Positions 35,281-47,250 of a stretch of DNA of 64,000 nt are shown piece after piece; the first letter of the stretch is position 1, and every line of letters begins with the position of its first letter. This DNA is from Cryptomeria japonica (taxonomy: Eukaryota > Streptophyta > Pinopsida > Cupressales > Cupressaceae). The position numbers and the translations under genes are program-made. Where the stretch lies: assembly GCF_030272615.1 (NCBI RefSeq), contig NC_081408.1, positions 59,790,114-59,854,113 on the forward strand, read 5' to 3'. The notes beneath the pieces were generated by a model. That model ran no database searches and was not told where the DNA came from. It saw only the letters and a program-made list of their open reading frames with translations.

Positions 35281-36479
35281 TTTTCCAATTTGTGAAGTTG
35301 TTGTGACCAAATCTAAATTTATGACCATTTTTCATGACAAGAGGACACAATGTTGATGAGGAATCTATGTTTGTAGGTGTTTGGACTCAAAATGACTCAA
35401 AAGAAAGTGTGTTGTTTGATGTAAAAATATTATGCATACACTTGAAGACACAAAAGAGACAATGTTTTGATGTTTGGTCTTGAATGTTTGAATGTTTAAA
35501 AGAAGACAAACACAATTCCTATGGTTGGCCAGGACAATAGTTGTTGATCCCACATGGGGTTTCCCCTGAAGCTATGCTAATAAAAGTGGATACTTACGTG
35601 CTTGACCCCACTAGCTCCACCCTCGACACTCACTTCTCTGGGGCACCCAAGCACCATTCCTCATGAAAACACTCTGTGGTGAACTTTGTACCTCTACTAA
35701 GAACCGTATGTGTGTGGGCCACTCCAGAGGTCCGACCTCTTGCCCCAACAACTAGAAGTATTTTGGATTTCTGAAAAAAAAAAGTTGCTAGTAAGGGCAT
35801 CTTCTCATGTGGCCATACATGCGACACTTTCAACTATGTAAATATAGAAGGATCTCAGTAGGTAGGGGTTACACCCTACTATTAATCAAATGAATTTGAT
35901 CAAACGGTTCTATGGGGAGACATAGTGTCGGTATGGACTAATCAACACTCGTTACCCATGGATTTCACCATGGATACAATTATTTATAGTGGTTCGGAAG
36001 AGGTGGGTTTGCCTCACTACCACTCGGGTTGTTCCCTCCTCACTAGTAGTCCTAGTGACCACACGGGAAGCCAGGCCCTCTAAAGATTAAACACAAAGAG
36101 CCTATTTCTCAAGACATAAAAGACAATGGTTTAATTTTAGTGCAGCAATTGGAAGTGTCTGCTAATCTATGAAGACAAAGCATACAATGAAAATCACAAG
36201 AAAACCCTTATCAAGGTCCTGCAACAAAGATTTGTTATTAGTTTGGGTTGTTTTAAATGATTACCCCTTCCTGCAAGAAAACAAGTTAGGTTTATTTTAA
36301 TAAAATCCCAAAACACTTTGTGAAAATTAGAGGCCTTGAACAGACGATTCGATTTCAAAGACAAGTTGCACCACTTCCTTTGCTAGATCATAAGATATTA
36401 GCTCAAATAAATCAAATCTGAAACACTAAATGCAAGATAAAATGGCAAAATGAAACCCGAAATGAAGAAACAAATATTG

Positions 36480-36750
36480 AAAAATGCAAACCAAACACAG
36501 ACATGATTCTGCCAACAACAGACGTGGTTCTAGAACACAGTCATGTTTTAACACCTCATAGACACGTTTCTGCAAAAATGCAAAATAGAAAATTATGCAG
36601 AATACAGACGTAGTTAAAATGATCACAGATGCGGCTATAGTTCATAGACGCGATTATATTTCCCATAGATGCGCTTATAATGAAAGCATGCAATTTGGAA
36701 AATGAAAAATGTTTTTGGGAACACAGATGCGATTCAGGGGCGCACAGACA
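36480..36750 (-). repeat. Degenerate CACAGACGCG repeats in the H leader, PBS-proximal block
   Basis: About ten loose units (AACAGACGTGGTTCTAGAAC, CATAGACGCGATTATATTTC, CATAGATGCGCTTATAATGA) lie about 140-400 nt from the PBS. This is the position that the 21-bp array occupies in G1. Confidence 0.65.
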
Positions 36751-36883
36751 TGGTAAAAAAACAAAAATGTTATTCTAGAAGGTGCAAACATGAAAAGTTG
36801 AAATATTGTCAGAAAATGTCAGATCTGCAACTTTAAAAACACAAAAGTATGCAACCAAAAATGTTAAATGCAAGAGGAAAAGA

Positions 36884-36901
36884 GTCCCATCGAGCGTGCC
36901 A
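36884..36901 (-). other. Primer-binding site of H, probably tRNA-Arg
   Basis: The minus strand reads TGGCACGCTCGATGGGAC, 3 nt inside the LTR end. It fits the 3' end of a plant tRNA-Arg as I recall it; Tat/Ogre elements are known to use tRNA-Arg. The tRNA identity needs a database comparison. Confidence 0.6.
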
Positions 36902-36904
36902 AAA

Positions 36905-37678
36905 TGTGTATAGTGAAAAGTGGATAATGGAAACAACAATATTGAAAGACTAAATGAATTCAACCACAAAACCCTAGCCTAACAACAATAAAGATCCACC
37001 ATAACATATGAAGATTACCTAAGACAATGCAAATCAACGAAATCACAAAGATTATACCCTCACATGTCCACTATGGTTTGAATCTCCATTGATCTTTCTT
37101 GATATATTTTCTCTCACATTTTATGTGTGCACAAGAGCTCAACAAAGAACAAAAATGTGGTTGATAGCTTGATCGCAAAAAGGCTTAATTGCATAAGATT
37201 GATTAGACAATTAGAATGGTTAGGGTTCATAATGAAAGAGAGTGTGCTCTTATATAGAAGACACTTTAGAAAATGGAGGGATAAGATTAAGAAGTGTAAA
37301 AGCTAAATGGTCGGCTAGGATTAAAGGGTAGGTAGAGTAAATAATAAAATAATAAGAGGGTAGGTAGTGTAGGAATTAAGAGATGAATGACATGTGTCAT
37401 GGGTAGAAAAGGCTAATGAATTAATTAAATAAATAAAGATTTATTTAATTAATAGAGGAAATGGGATCAATTAAATAAATAAAATATTTATTTAATTTAA
37501 GAAAATGATAATTTAAACAAATAAATGTATTTAATTAAATGAGGAAAAAGGATAGAAGAGGATAAATGAATTAATTAAATAAATAAATATTCATTTAATT
37601 AATAGAATAATTAGGATAAAATAATTAAATAAATAAAAATATTTATTTAATTAGACAGGGAAATTTTAGGTGTCTACA
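36905..37678 (-). repeat. 5' LTR of element H
   Basis: A 774-bp LTR starts TGTAGACACCTAAAATTTCC (from 37678) and ends in ATACACA at 36905, followed by the PBS. It has A+T-rich TTAATTAAATAAATAA blocks and a TATATAAGAGC promoter-like site (about 37249-37256, minus strand). Confidence 0.75.
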
Positions 37679-38737
37679 ACACCAATGAGATTTTCCCACC
37701 ACTTAGGCTAGAGAGTAGAAGCATCTTCTTCCAAATCAGATTGATCATCATGACTAGGGGTTCCTGGAATGAAATCATTTGGATGTTGATCAAGGTTGTC
37801 CTGAGGAAAATCTATTTGTATAGGTTTGTGCCTAGGAGATTCTTGCAAGTTCAGAATTGTCATAATCCCTCCCTTAAGGTGTATCTAAGGGAAGCATAAC
37901 ACTATAATATTTAGCCCATATAGGTTGATCTTTAAGACTCTTGATGGGAGAAGATATTTGAAATTTCCCACCTTCTTCATCAAAAAATTGCTACTAAATG
38001 TGAGGATTAGTGTTCACATCGATTAGTCGATAGTCTTTATGATTGTAATTGTAACCTGTAAGCATCAACTTCTGAATTTTGTAATCCTATTTGGCCCTCT
38101 TTGAATATGGATTCAAAACCTATGTTGTCAAACCACAAACCTTGAGATGGATAATTTTTTGGTTTCCTCTAAGATCATGCCTCCTTTGGGGTCATCTTCT
38201 ATATGGCCTGTGTGAGAGACTAGTTAAATATGGACTCTAGTATACACTACCTCAACCCATAACTTCTTAGGAATATTTCCTTTTCTCCATCATATAATTG
38301 TCCATTTTCATAATACTATAGTTCCTTTTCTCAACAACACCATTATACTAAGGGGTATAGGGTGTGGTAAGTTTACACTTAATAAAATGTTTAGCATAGA
38401 AGTTGGTGAAGTTGTTGGAACATAATTCACCCTCATTATTTGACCTAAGAGTTATAATCTAACATCTTGACTCATTTTCAACTAGTGCTTTGAACTTATG
38501 GAATTCATTAAACACGTATGACTTTTCCTTTAGGAGAAACACCTACTTTTCCCTACTAAAATCATCGATAAATAAGAGAAAATACCTGGCGCTAGTGAGC
38601 AATGTAGTATTCATTGCTCCACAAACATCCACATGAACTGGTTGTGGGACCTTGGATGCTTTTCAATATTGTTTGTCTAAGAATGGACTTTGATGCTACT
38701 TCTGTGCTTGGATAACTCATCTTACATTGTGTGTTTG
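37679..38737 (-). pseudogene. Ty1/copia element Y integrase region
   Basis: Starting beside the X insertion, the minus strand encodes CELSKHRSSIKVHS (end of the zinc-binding pre-integrase region), then a degraded GAMNTTLLTSARYFLLFIDDF (catalytic Asp-containing block), FKALVENESRC-like text and NGVVEKRNYSIMKMDNYM followed by LWVEVVYTR, typical of copia integrase. Several stops and shifts are present. The matching N-terminal part lies across X at 61909-62018. Towards 37679 only weak post-integrase linker is left, and H abuts it. Confidence 0.75.
38733..38737. repeat. TSD of X, left copy
   Basis: GTTTG directly before the LTR start TGAAGGAAC; matched at 61904-61908. Confidence 0.82.
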
Positions 38738-41536
38738 TGAAGGAACACACATAAGAGGCAAGCCCATAGCACAAGATATATGAGTAAAGCCCACTGTGGG
38801 GAAAAACCTTGGTAAGAAATGTTGTTGGAGTCTACTGCTCCAATCCAACCTCACAAGTAAAAATGATTACAATATTTAGGGAACTAACCCAAGGAGCACT
38901 AACCCTTGAAGTTTATGGGCATCAACCCAAAGGAACACCTACCCCTGCTTTGAGAACCCACTCAGAGAGTTGCAATGATTTAATAAACAATTTTATACAA
39001 TAAAAATCCTTGTTACAAATGTGTTTTGTAACACCATACAATATTGTTGTTGGCTCACTGTGTTGTCTACACTCAAGATTGTGTGACTCTTCCCTTCTCT
39101 CAAACTCTATACTTTGCACTTCGTCTTCTGCTATTAGCCCCTTCTGCCAACCTTTTGTTCTCTACTCTTATATACAGCTACTTCACTACTTTCAACTCAA
39201 ATAATTCCTCCACTTACCATGTTATCTACCTCGGGTCTTCACTTCTCTAGTCTTAGGTCTCTGTAGCTCTCTATCTCACTCTCTTTGTTCTTCTCTATTT
39301 GTTACACCTTCTTTTGTAACCTATTCTCACTTATTTGCTTCACCTACAGCTACTCCTTACCGACTTGCACACCCTAAACTTATGGTATACACTTAGCTTT
39401 TCATCTCCTCACTTTCTCTAAAATTGTTCATAACTATTTTGATCATCATCAGCTTGTCTACCTTTGTCAGCTCAGTTGTCACACCTATTGTTGTCAAATC
39501 TCTTCACCTAAGCTCTGTACTTGGTCATCTTTGTACCTGCATGATTTCCCTCCAAGGATGAATTCAAACTCTGATCTTCTCGACCTCTAAGAAGTCATGT
39601 ATGCTAGTGGTTTTTACTCTTTGCAAATCCTCTTAGCCACCCATATTAAATGCATCTTTCCTATCCTCTTAACATTCCATGTATCTAGATTACTAAGTTT
39701 AGTATTGTTCAACTCCCTATAAGATTAGATATCTTCTCCATAGATCATCTTGAGCTGCACAACAATCAATCTATAGCTTGGTTGTCATTAATGTATTCTT
39801 TTCTCTCTCTTGACATGCCCCAAAAAGATTGACAATTGCCTCATTTAAATTCATCATTACCAACTTTTGTATATCAGATTTCTTCTTCAACAGGAATGGA
39901 TACCACACATCTTCAAAATGGTCATCCAAGTCACTCAATCAATTTTGGTCAACTACCACGTGTATCCCTTTGTCTATCAGGTTGCAAACGTGTCAACAGA
40001 GTCACCACAATTGAACATTCCGACCTTAGACTCTTTCATTGTGGGATAGCAAGATGTGCATTATCTCTCATTTGTCTTGCCTCGCAATAGTTCCATCTTT
40101 TGGTCTTTAGAATCACGGTATAGAGAGGAGACACTATACTCTTTTCTTTGAGGTTACACTACATGGTCTTATTGCTCTCGTCCATCACTCGATGGGATAG
40201 CATGATGCCACCATCGCCAAGACATCGGACTCACACTACCAACCTAAACGAATAGCCGGATGCCACTTGGCTACCACATCACATGAAGGATTTAGCTCAA
40301 CACCCACATCATCAGCCACACCATCTGCTAGAGATCAAATTTTAGAGAGACTTCACCCTTCTCTCATGGTCTGAAAAGGTCTTGTTGAAATGGCAAGTTA
40401 CATTGAAATCCGATGGGTCCTGTATGAAGATAAAAATCATTCGCCACCTATCGCATAACTAACATGACATCTCCATGCAAAAAAAAATTTGTTGATATGA
40501 TAGTAAACATGTTAGATCAAATCCTTTATTCAACCACCTTGGGCCTGACTATCAAAGGACGAAGATCACCCAGAAGTCAGAATAAATAACCAATAGACTT
40601 CAACATTTCCAATAGGCTGCGATATGCTGAGAAGAGGCTTTTTCATTGTGTGACACACACATTCGAAACATAACCAACCCATGGCTACCATGGGCACACT
40701 TGACCCTAAAGAGGGAGGGGCCCACCAATAAAAAAGAATGGTTTCAGTGTAGCAAACAAGATCGCAGAGAGGGGAAAAGGTTTCATTGAAAAAGACTCCT
40801 TACACTGAAAAGAAAGATGTTGCCAAGACCAAAGGCATATCACACCAAAAAGGAATAATATTGATATAAATCTTGGTTTTTGTGAAGGTCATTAGCATTC
40901 ATGTTGAAAGAAGAGATTACACCAAAAACCAAAACATGTCGCCGAGAAACCTTAACCATCACATCAAAAAAGACAACTTCGCCAAGACAAAACCTTATCT
41001 CTTTGAAAAGGGAACCCTATTGCTATAGCATATAAATGATTGCATTTCTTGAAATGAGTGACAACAATAGACCAAGTTACACCAAAATAGATGATGTCGT
41101 TGAGACAAAAACACAGTCATGCTGAAAAACTGCCGAACAATGGATTTTTGCATATTACACTTAGCAACTCACTTAGATCAAATCTGATGGATAAAACACA
41201 ATATGAGATCAATGTGGAATATGATCCCAACACTGAAGCACATGAATTACACATAATATCACCGCTGCAAATCAATCTTTTCTTCATTCTATTTCATTTC
41301 ATCTTTTCTACACCTTGCAACATTTGTGTAGCATAACATGACGTGTTATGCGCGACTGCATAACCTATGTATTATGTGCTTCACCTGTCTGCATCTATTC
41401 TCTTGTTGACATCAATCAACTCTACATGCCTATTGCATCTTCATCTAATGGGTGTCCTTTATGTCTCTATGTATCTTCATCAACTCAACTCTGCATACAC
41501 ACATGTTGACCATCAATGACAACCTCAATGCCAATA
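38738..41536 (-). repeat. 3' LTR of X
   Basis: 2799 bp, colinear with the 5' LTR (58873-61903) but lacking about 110 bp after its first ten bases (CACACATAAGAGG joins where the other copy has extra sequence). Element-strand ends are TATTGGCATTGAGG and CCTTCA. No genes are seen. Scattered substitutions against the partner exceed those between the D LTRs, so X is older. Confidence 0.82.
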
Positions 41537-41551
41537 ATCTCCCCCTTTGGC
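41537..41551 (-). other. Polypurine tract of X
   Basis: CCAAAGGGGGAGAT on the minus strand directly before the 3' LTR start TATTGG; GGGGGAGA is a common copia PPT. Confidence 0.75.
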
Positions 41552-41901
41552 ATTGATGTCAACACATAGACTTCTCTCTCCCCCTTTGACAACAATGAAA
41601 AAATGGTGGGATAACCAACTCCCAACCGAGCATCTTCTCTTGATACATATAAATGGATGGAACTATCAATTTTTGTCGTGACACATCTACAATACATTAG
41701 AAATTTCCTTTACAACATCTTCCTCCATGTTTATTTTTCAAGATGGTCTTCCTCTATGGCCTGTATGCTAGATTAACCATTATTATAGTATAATAGAAGT
41801 TCCAATACTACTTACCAAATTTTCATAACACCCCTGAGAAACACAACTGCCATGTTGAATGATTCTGCAAATTTGCATGAATGCAAGAAAGTGATATGTA
41901 T

Positions 41902-41906
41902 GTTAT
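41902..41906. repeat. TSD of D, left copy
   Basis: GTTAT before TGTAGCTAGG; identical GTTAT follows the other LTR at 56320-56324. Confidence 0.88.
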
Positions 41907-43302
41907 TGTAGCTAGGAAATTGGAAATCATCAAAGCAAATATCAATATTAGTAATCTAGCTCAATCACAAAAGATCAAATGCAATGATCAATCCTAATTA
42001 CATCCAATAAAGAAATGAAAACAAAACATTCAAGATTTGAAAATTAAGCAAACCAAATGCAGATTTGAATGTCTCCTTCATTTGGCTCCATTGTCCTTCT
42101 TTCTCCTTCAAATAGCTTTGTTGTGGATCTCACCTACTAGTGCATGATCATGATATGAAAGCAAGTAGACAAGATGATAGCTCAAGAATACTCGAAGCGT
42201 GATTGATTCAAGAATCGATTCAAAAAGTGATTCGTTCGATAATGTGATTATTTGGGATTGAAGAAATTCATCCAATTTATAGATAAATTGGAGAAAAGAC
42301 AAGATTAGCATGAAGAGATTCAAATGGAAATTGCAAATCAAGAATGACAAATACGACAAATTATGACAAATTTGCACTTTCTATGCAAGATTGATTGATT
42401 GATAATTATGACAAATTATGACAAATTGAAATGTCATTCCCACAAAATTAGGAGAAAAATAGGATAGAATTGAATTAGAAATTAGGAAAATTAGAAAATT
42501 GAGGAAATTAGGAATTAAGTGAATTAATTAACAATTTTTCATTTATTAATTAATTCACAAAGATGGAAGAATTAGTTAGCCAATTAAATAAACATTTAAT
42601 TGTGACAAGAAGACCTAGGATAAATAAATAAATAATTTAACCTAGAGGGAGAAATGACAAACAAGGTTAAATGAATAAAATCATGAAACCCTAAAAGATG
42701 AATTAGAAATGCAAGGATGACAATTAGGTCTTGATGTAGGATTGATTTGATCATGATTTGATTAACGACAGGACCAATGCTGACAAACGATTTGATTGAT
42801 AAATGTGCCAATTGACGAGGGACAATGACTAATTGATCCAAATTGAGAAAGATGACGATCGATGACAAATCGATTGCAAAATGACAAAATTGACAAGAAG
42901 ACAAGGATCGATGACAAAATAGATCACAAGACGACAAGATTGATGACAAATTGATCAAAAGACAAGAATCAATGACAAATTGATTGCATGATGACAAGAT
43001 TGATAAGAGGACAAAACCCTAATTAGGATTGACGATGTCCAAAATGATGACAAATGAATACACACATAGATGCGACAGGATAAGGTTGACCAAAATCATG
43101 ACTGAAAATTGTTATCGACAAGACCAAATTCGAAAGCGAGACAATTGAAGAATGCAGAAGAAGGACTCGATGCTCACAAATGATAAAGACCAAGTGTGTG
43201 ACATAGGAGAAATGTTAATGCGACACAAAAACCCTAAAATAAGGCAATGCGCAAATGTTAAAGTACGATTCCGCAAGCGTTGACCATTTTTAGACGTCTA
43301 CA
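41907..43302 (-). repeat. 3' LTR of D
   Basis: Starts TGTAGACGTCTAAAAATGG at 43302 and ends CTACA at 41907. In one stretch of about 350 bases compared by eye with the 5' LTR I counted about six differences, mostly transitions. It has the same internal TTATGACAAA and GATCGATGACAAATCG motifs as G1. Confidence 0.9.
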
Positions 43303-43348
43303 TTTTGCCCCTCTTTGAGACAATGCGATTTTAAGCATTGTTTCAAAG
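43303..43348 (-). other. D polypurine tract and 14-bp stem-loop
   Basis: The minus strand reads CAAAGAGGGGCAAAA next to the LTR. Arms 43313-43326 (CTTTGAGACAATGC) and 43335-43348 (GCATTGTTTCAAAG) pair over 14 bp with one mismatch and an 8-nt loop; the outer 10 bp equal the A and B stem. Confidence 0.78.
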
Positions 43349-43587
43349 AATGATAATGAAAATGCCCCAGACAATTGACAATGACATATGCATGCCCCCT
43401 TGACGAATTGGTCGAAAACATGCAGAAAAGAGGCCAATTGATCGATAATAATGATAGAACATGATAGGAACAAACAGACTGAAAATCGGAGACTGGATGC
43501 ATGAAGGAAAAGCAATTAAAGACACAAAAGACCATGACCAACATGAGATGGAGAGAATGCACGTCCATCTATGCACTAACAAAGAGC

Positions 43588-43595
43588 TATAAATG
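43588..43595 (+). promoter_or_regulatory. TATA box of the D antisense PMD remnant
   Basis: TATAAATG in GAGCTATAAATGAG, 97 bp before the probable start codon at 43692; same placement as A and B. Confidence 0.55.
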
Positions 43596-43844
43596 AGACA
43601 AAGTGAGGGAAAATTGCTCATTTGCACTAGCCAAAGAGGAGAATTTGTTGCTCTGGAAAAAGACACTTGCAGAGAGATGGCGAACATTCCAATGGCAGAT
43701 CACCTTGGAGAATGTGTACGCATGTACAGATGACTGGACGATGTGGGAGCAGCGGTATGCATCTCAAAAACCCATGTTTTCAATTTTATGAAATTTGATC
43801 GCTTGCGGGACATTGCGGGGCCCATAGAAAATGCAGAAAGTGAC

Positions 43845-43940
43845 TTCTATGCTTGTGTAGGGCAAATTCTGCGCTTGTGTAATGTCTTCTGCACTTGTGT
43901 AGGGGGACACAGATGCAAGACTTGTCACACAGACGCAATT
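43845..43940 (+). repeat. GCGCTTGTGTA repeats in the D PMD intron
   Basis: Units ATGCTTGTGTAGGGCAAATT, CTGCGCTTGTGTAATGTCTT and CTGCACTTGTGTAGGGGGAC match the reverse complement of the G1 and D leader units (plus strand ACACAGGCGCAGAA). They therefore run in the sense direction of the PMD transcript. Confidence 0.7.
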
Positions 43941-44229
43941 GTGCATTGTAAACCCTAATTTTGGTGAAAAACAACATGCAAATGATCTGGAAAGGGGGGA
44001 TAAAAATAGAATATGTCAAAATAGATGAAAAACACCCTGATTTGTGGATGAAATGAGGAAATGAAACCCATAGGAAAAAACCCTAAAACTGACAAAATGT
44101 GCCCCGATTGTGATGCAGAGTCAACAGTATCCATTGATCACGTGGGAGAACCGACCAGACTGCTTCATGTTACGACATAGACTCAGGAGCACGGACAGAG
44201 ATACATTAGCAGGACTTGGAATATACTAT

Positions 44230-45803
44230 TGTAGACACCCAAAAATGGTCAATGCTTGCGGAGTCGTACTTTAACATTTGCGCATTGCCTCATTTTAGGT
44301 TTTTGCGTCGCATTAACATTTCTCCTATGATTCGCACTTGGTCTTTATCATTTGCGAACATCAAGTCATTCTTCTACATTCTTCATTCATCTCGTTCTCA
44401 AATTTGGTCTTGTCGACAACACTATCTAGTCATGGTTTTGATCGATTTTATCCTGTCACATCAATGTGTGTGCTTATTTGTCATCATTTTGGACATCGTC
44501 AATCCTAATTAGGGTTTTGTCCTCTTATCAATCTTATCAATTTTATCATTAATCTTATCATTTTGAACATCGTCAATCCTAATTAGGGTTTTGTCCTCTT
44601 ATCAATCTTGTCATCATGCGATCAATTTGTCATCGATCGTTGTCATTGTTCGATCTTGTCATTTTGCGATCGATTTGTCATCAATCGTGGTCATTTCCAA
44701 TCTTGTTGTCTTGCAAGCTATTTTGTCATCGATTCTTGTCCTCTTGTCGATCTTGTCATTTTGTGATCGATTTGTGATCGATCGTTATCTGTCTTAATTA
44801 TGTCAATTTGGATCAATTTGTCATTATTCTTCATCAATTGGCGCATTTTCTCAATCAAAACATTTATCGCATTGGTCGTTTATCAATCCAAAATCAAATC
44901 AAATCGAGTCAATTATCTTTCAAGACCTAATTCGCCTTATAGGGTTTCATGATTTAGTCATTTAACCTTGCTTATCATTTTCTTCTTTTAGGATTAATAA
45001 ATTACTTATTTATCCTAAGTCTTCTCATTACAATTAAATCTTCATTTAATTGGCTAATTATTCCTCTTTGTGAATGAATTAATTAATAAATGAAAAATTA
45101 TTGATTAATTCACTAATTTCTAATTTTCATCAATTTCCTAATTTCTAATTCCTAATTTTCCTAATTCCTCCTATTTTTCTAATTTTTCTAATTTCTTAAT
45201 TCTTAAATTCAATTTCCTCCTATTTCTCTCCTAAATTCATGGGAATGACATAGAAATTTGTCATAATTTGTCATAATTGACAATCAATCAATTCTTGACA
45301 TAGAAATTTGTCATAGAATTTGTCATAAATTGTCATAAGCCTTTGCATAGCAATTTGTCATAGACATGTCATAATTTTGCTATTCTTGATTTGAATTTCC
45401 ATTCGAATCACTATCATGCTAATTTGTTCATTTCTCCAATTTCTCTATAAATTGGATGATCTTCATCAATCAAAGCTAATCCCTAATCAGACTATCGAAT
45501 TGACGCTTCTTTTACTCTTGAGATTTTTATTAATGTCAATCTTGCTTTCAATTGTATGTGCACTTGTAGGTGAGATCCACAATCCAACCATTTGAAGAGG
45601 AAAGAAGAACAATGGAGCCGCATGGAAGGAGCATTCAAATCGTCATCCAGTTTGCATAATCTTTGCTTTTGAATGTTTCATTTTATGTCTCTATTGAATG
45701 TGTTTTAGGATAGATTCATTGCAATGAGTGCTTTTGTGATTGAGTTATCATGTCTAATGTTTATATAACTTGTTTGTGATGATTTCCTATTTCCTAACGT
45801 ACA
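44230..45803 (+). mobile_element. Solo LTR of the G1/D family inside D
   Basis: The 1574-bp plus-oriented LTR starts TGTAGACACCCAAAAATGGTC and ends CCTAACGTACA. Flanks are ACTAT (44225-44229) and ACAAT (45804-45808), a 4/5 match that may be a decayed TSD. No PBS follows and no PPT precedes it, so it is a solo LTR. It contains the inverted-repeat TATA region (CAATTTCTCTATAAATTGG near 45438) and TTTGTCATAA repeats. Confidence 0.75.
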
Positions 45804-45920
45804 ACAATATCACATTCATGCCTGAGATTAGGGCAAACATAGGACCACCACAGCCAAGACCAGGAGGGACATCATCCGTGAGACATGGCAGGGATGAGGA
45901 GGACAGAGGGACCACCCAGT

Positions 45921-47000
45921 GACAGAGGCACGTGCTCCTTAGGACAAAGACAAATGTAGTTTGACATTATGTAGTCAGCCTGGGGGCCATACTTAGGATA
46001 GACAGTCCAATTTTGTACTCTGATATTATGTGGATATATGATATGATATGCATTGATATGATGGGATGCAATGTGTTATGACTTATGTTATTTTCCATGT
46101 ATAGATGACTTATGCACTGTTGATGTATTATTGTGGAACATGTATGGATATATTTTTTTATGTTTTTGATGCATTTATAATATGAAATGGATAAAATGCT
46201 TGATGTGATGTTTGATATAATGCAAATGTACTAACCAAATGAATGCAGGATGCAGCATATGTGTTTGGGGAAATCAGAGCACTAGACCGGACTGATTGCC
46301 CAAACTGACGGAAGAAATGTTAGTAAGAAGAAACGAGATAGAGGACAGTTAGAGGTGAAGAAAAACTTGCTTTCAGTAATGCACTTTGTAGGTGAAAACC
46401 TTTATTTTAATGTAGCAAAACGGATGCGTAGCATCATGGCATTGAAGGCCAGAGCTGAAATGCAACCCTTTTTGCAAAAGACAGACACATTGCAGACAAA
46501 CAACAATCACAACAAAAAAAAGAAAGGGACCATGAACCATCCCGGTCACTCTAAATCACTCAGTGACATCATCAAGCAACATAGGAACATGATCGAAGAT
46601 AAATCAATAAAAAGATAAGATGCACAAATTCCAACAAGTCAAACAAACATCTTGATCTTCATTGTCAAAAGTTGAAAGTGCTGATAGGACGATCATGCTG
46701 TCTGGTTTCAGGGAATGCGGTACCTCATCTAAGACAGGACATAGTCTAGTTTCGAGTATACCACACCCTGTATAAGACCCATGATAGTAGTGACAAAGTC
46801 AAATGATATTGATGCTGACGTTCGATTGATAAGACAATTGTGATCAGTTTGAATGTCTGGTTTGATTGAAAAAGGTCATCTGTTAATGCATGATTTCATT
46901 AAAGTGCAACGTTGTGATTAATTGTTGTTGGATGGATGCTCAGTGATCTGTCTATGCATAGAGGGGTTATTTATTGCAAAATGCTTGTTTTTGGAGTTTT
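45921..47000. other. D spacer after the PMD remnant
   Basis: No convincing gene is seen. An 87-codon plus-strand frame at 46355-46618 has no recognisable domain. Layout follows the A spacer (short ATGATATGATATG repeats near 46030, then a GATTGATAAGACA block near 46830). Confidence 0.5.
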
Positions 47001-47009
47001 CACAATTTT

Positions 47010-47250
47010 TTTTTTGTGTTCATTTTTTCAGGACTTTATTTGACTTTTTAGGGATTTTTTTTTTAAGACATTTTTAAATTTTTTTTGAATTATTTCAGGA
47101 CATTTTTCAAATTTTTTAATTATTTCAGGACATTTTTAATTTTTTTTTGAATTATTTCAAGACATTTTTCATTTTTTTTGAATTATTTGAGGACATTTTT
47201 CAATTTTTTTGAATTATTTTAGGACATTTTTCAATTTTTTTGAATTTGCC
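47010..47250 (+). repeat. T-rich ~33-bp tandem repeats
   Basis: Units GAATTATTTCAGGACATTTT followed by a T run occur about six times. Each contains a pyrimidine tract ending in CAG or AAG. The A (14200-14510) and B (34390-34720) spacers have a looser version before the same GCCCCCAGTG block. Confidence 0.72.

Larger units (their letters stand above)
34965..37678 (-). mobile_element. 5' end of gypsy element H (LTR, PBS, leader)
   Basis: In element order there is an LTR (37678-36905), a PBS and a leader of about 1.9 kb that ends abruptly against the B spacer. No gag is retained. The block at 35610-35640 (CTAGCTCCACCCTCGACACTCAC) matches the leaders of G1, D and A. The B/H junction suggests recombination or deletion between two elements of the same orientation. 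Confidence 0.7.
43692..45920 (+). pseudogene. PMD gene remnant of D, core lost and split by a solo LTR
   Basis: Exon 1 (43692-43754) reads MADHLGECVRMYR and then a stop, comparable to MAGYRARLHLSDRVRSYQ in A. An intron of about 364 bp (43755-44118, GTATGC...GATGCAG) follows. Exon 2 begins SQQYPLITWENRPDCFMLRH and reaches AGLGIYY, the equivalent of the QLGLYHV block, at 44229, where a solo LTR starts. After the LTR only a tail comparable to the PMD C-terminus (IGPPQPRPGGTSSVRHG, about 45835-45920) is left. The PMD core is absent. The identity rests on position, intron layout and short matches, so it is less certain than in A and B. Confidence 0.58.

Noticed and set aside
46355-46618. 87-codon plus-strand frame in the D spacer
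   Set aside because: No similarity to PMD or other families; the A and B spacers have no matching frame.
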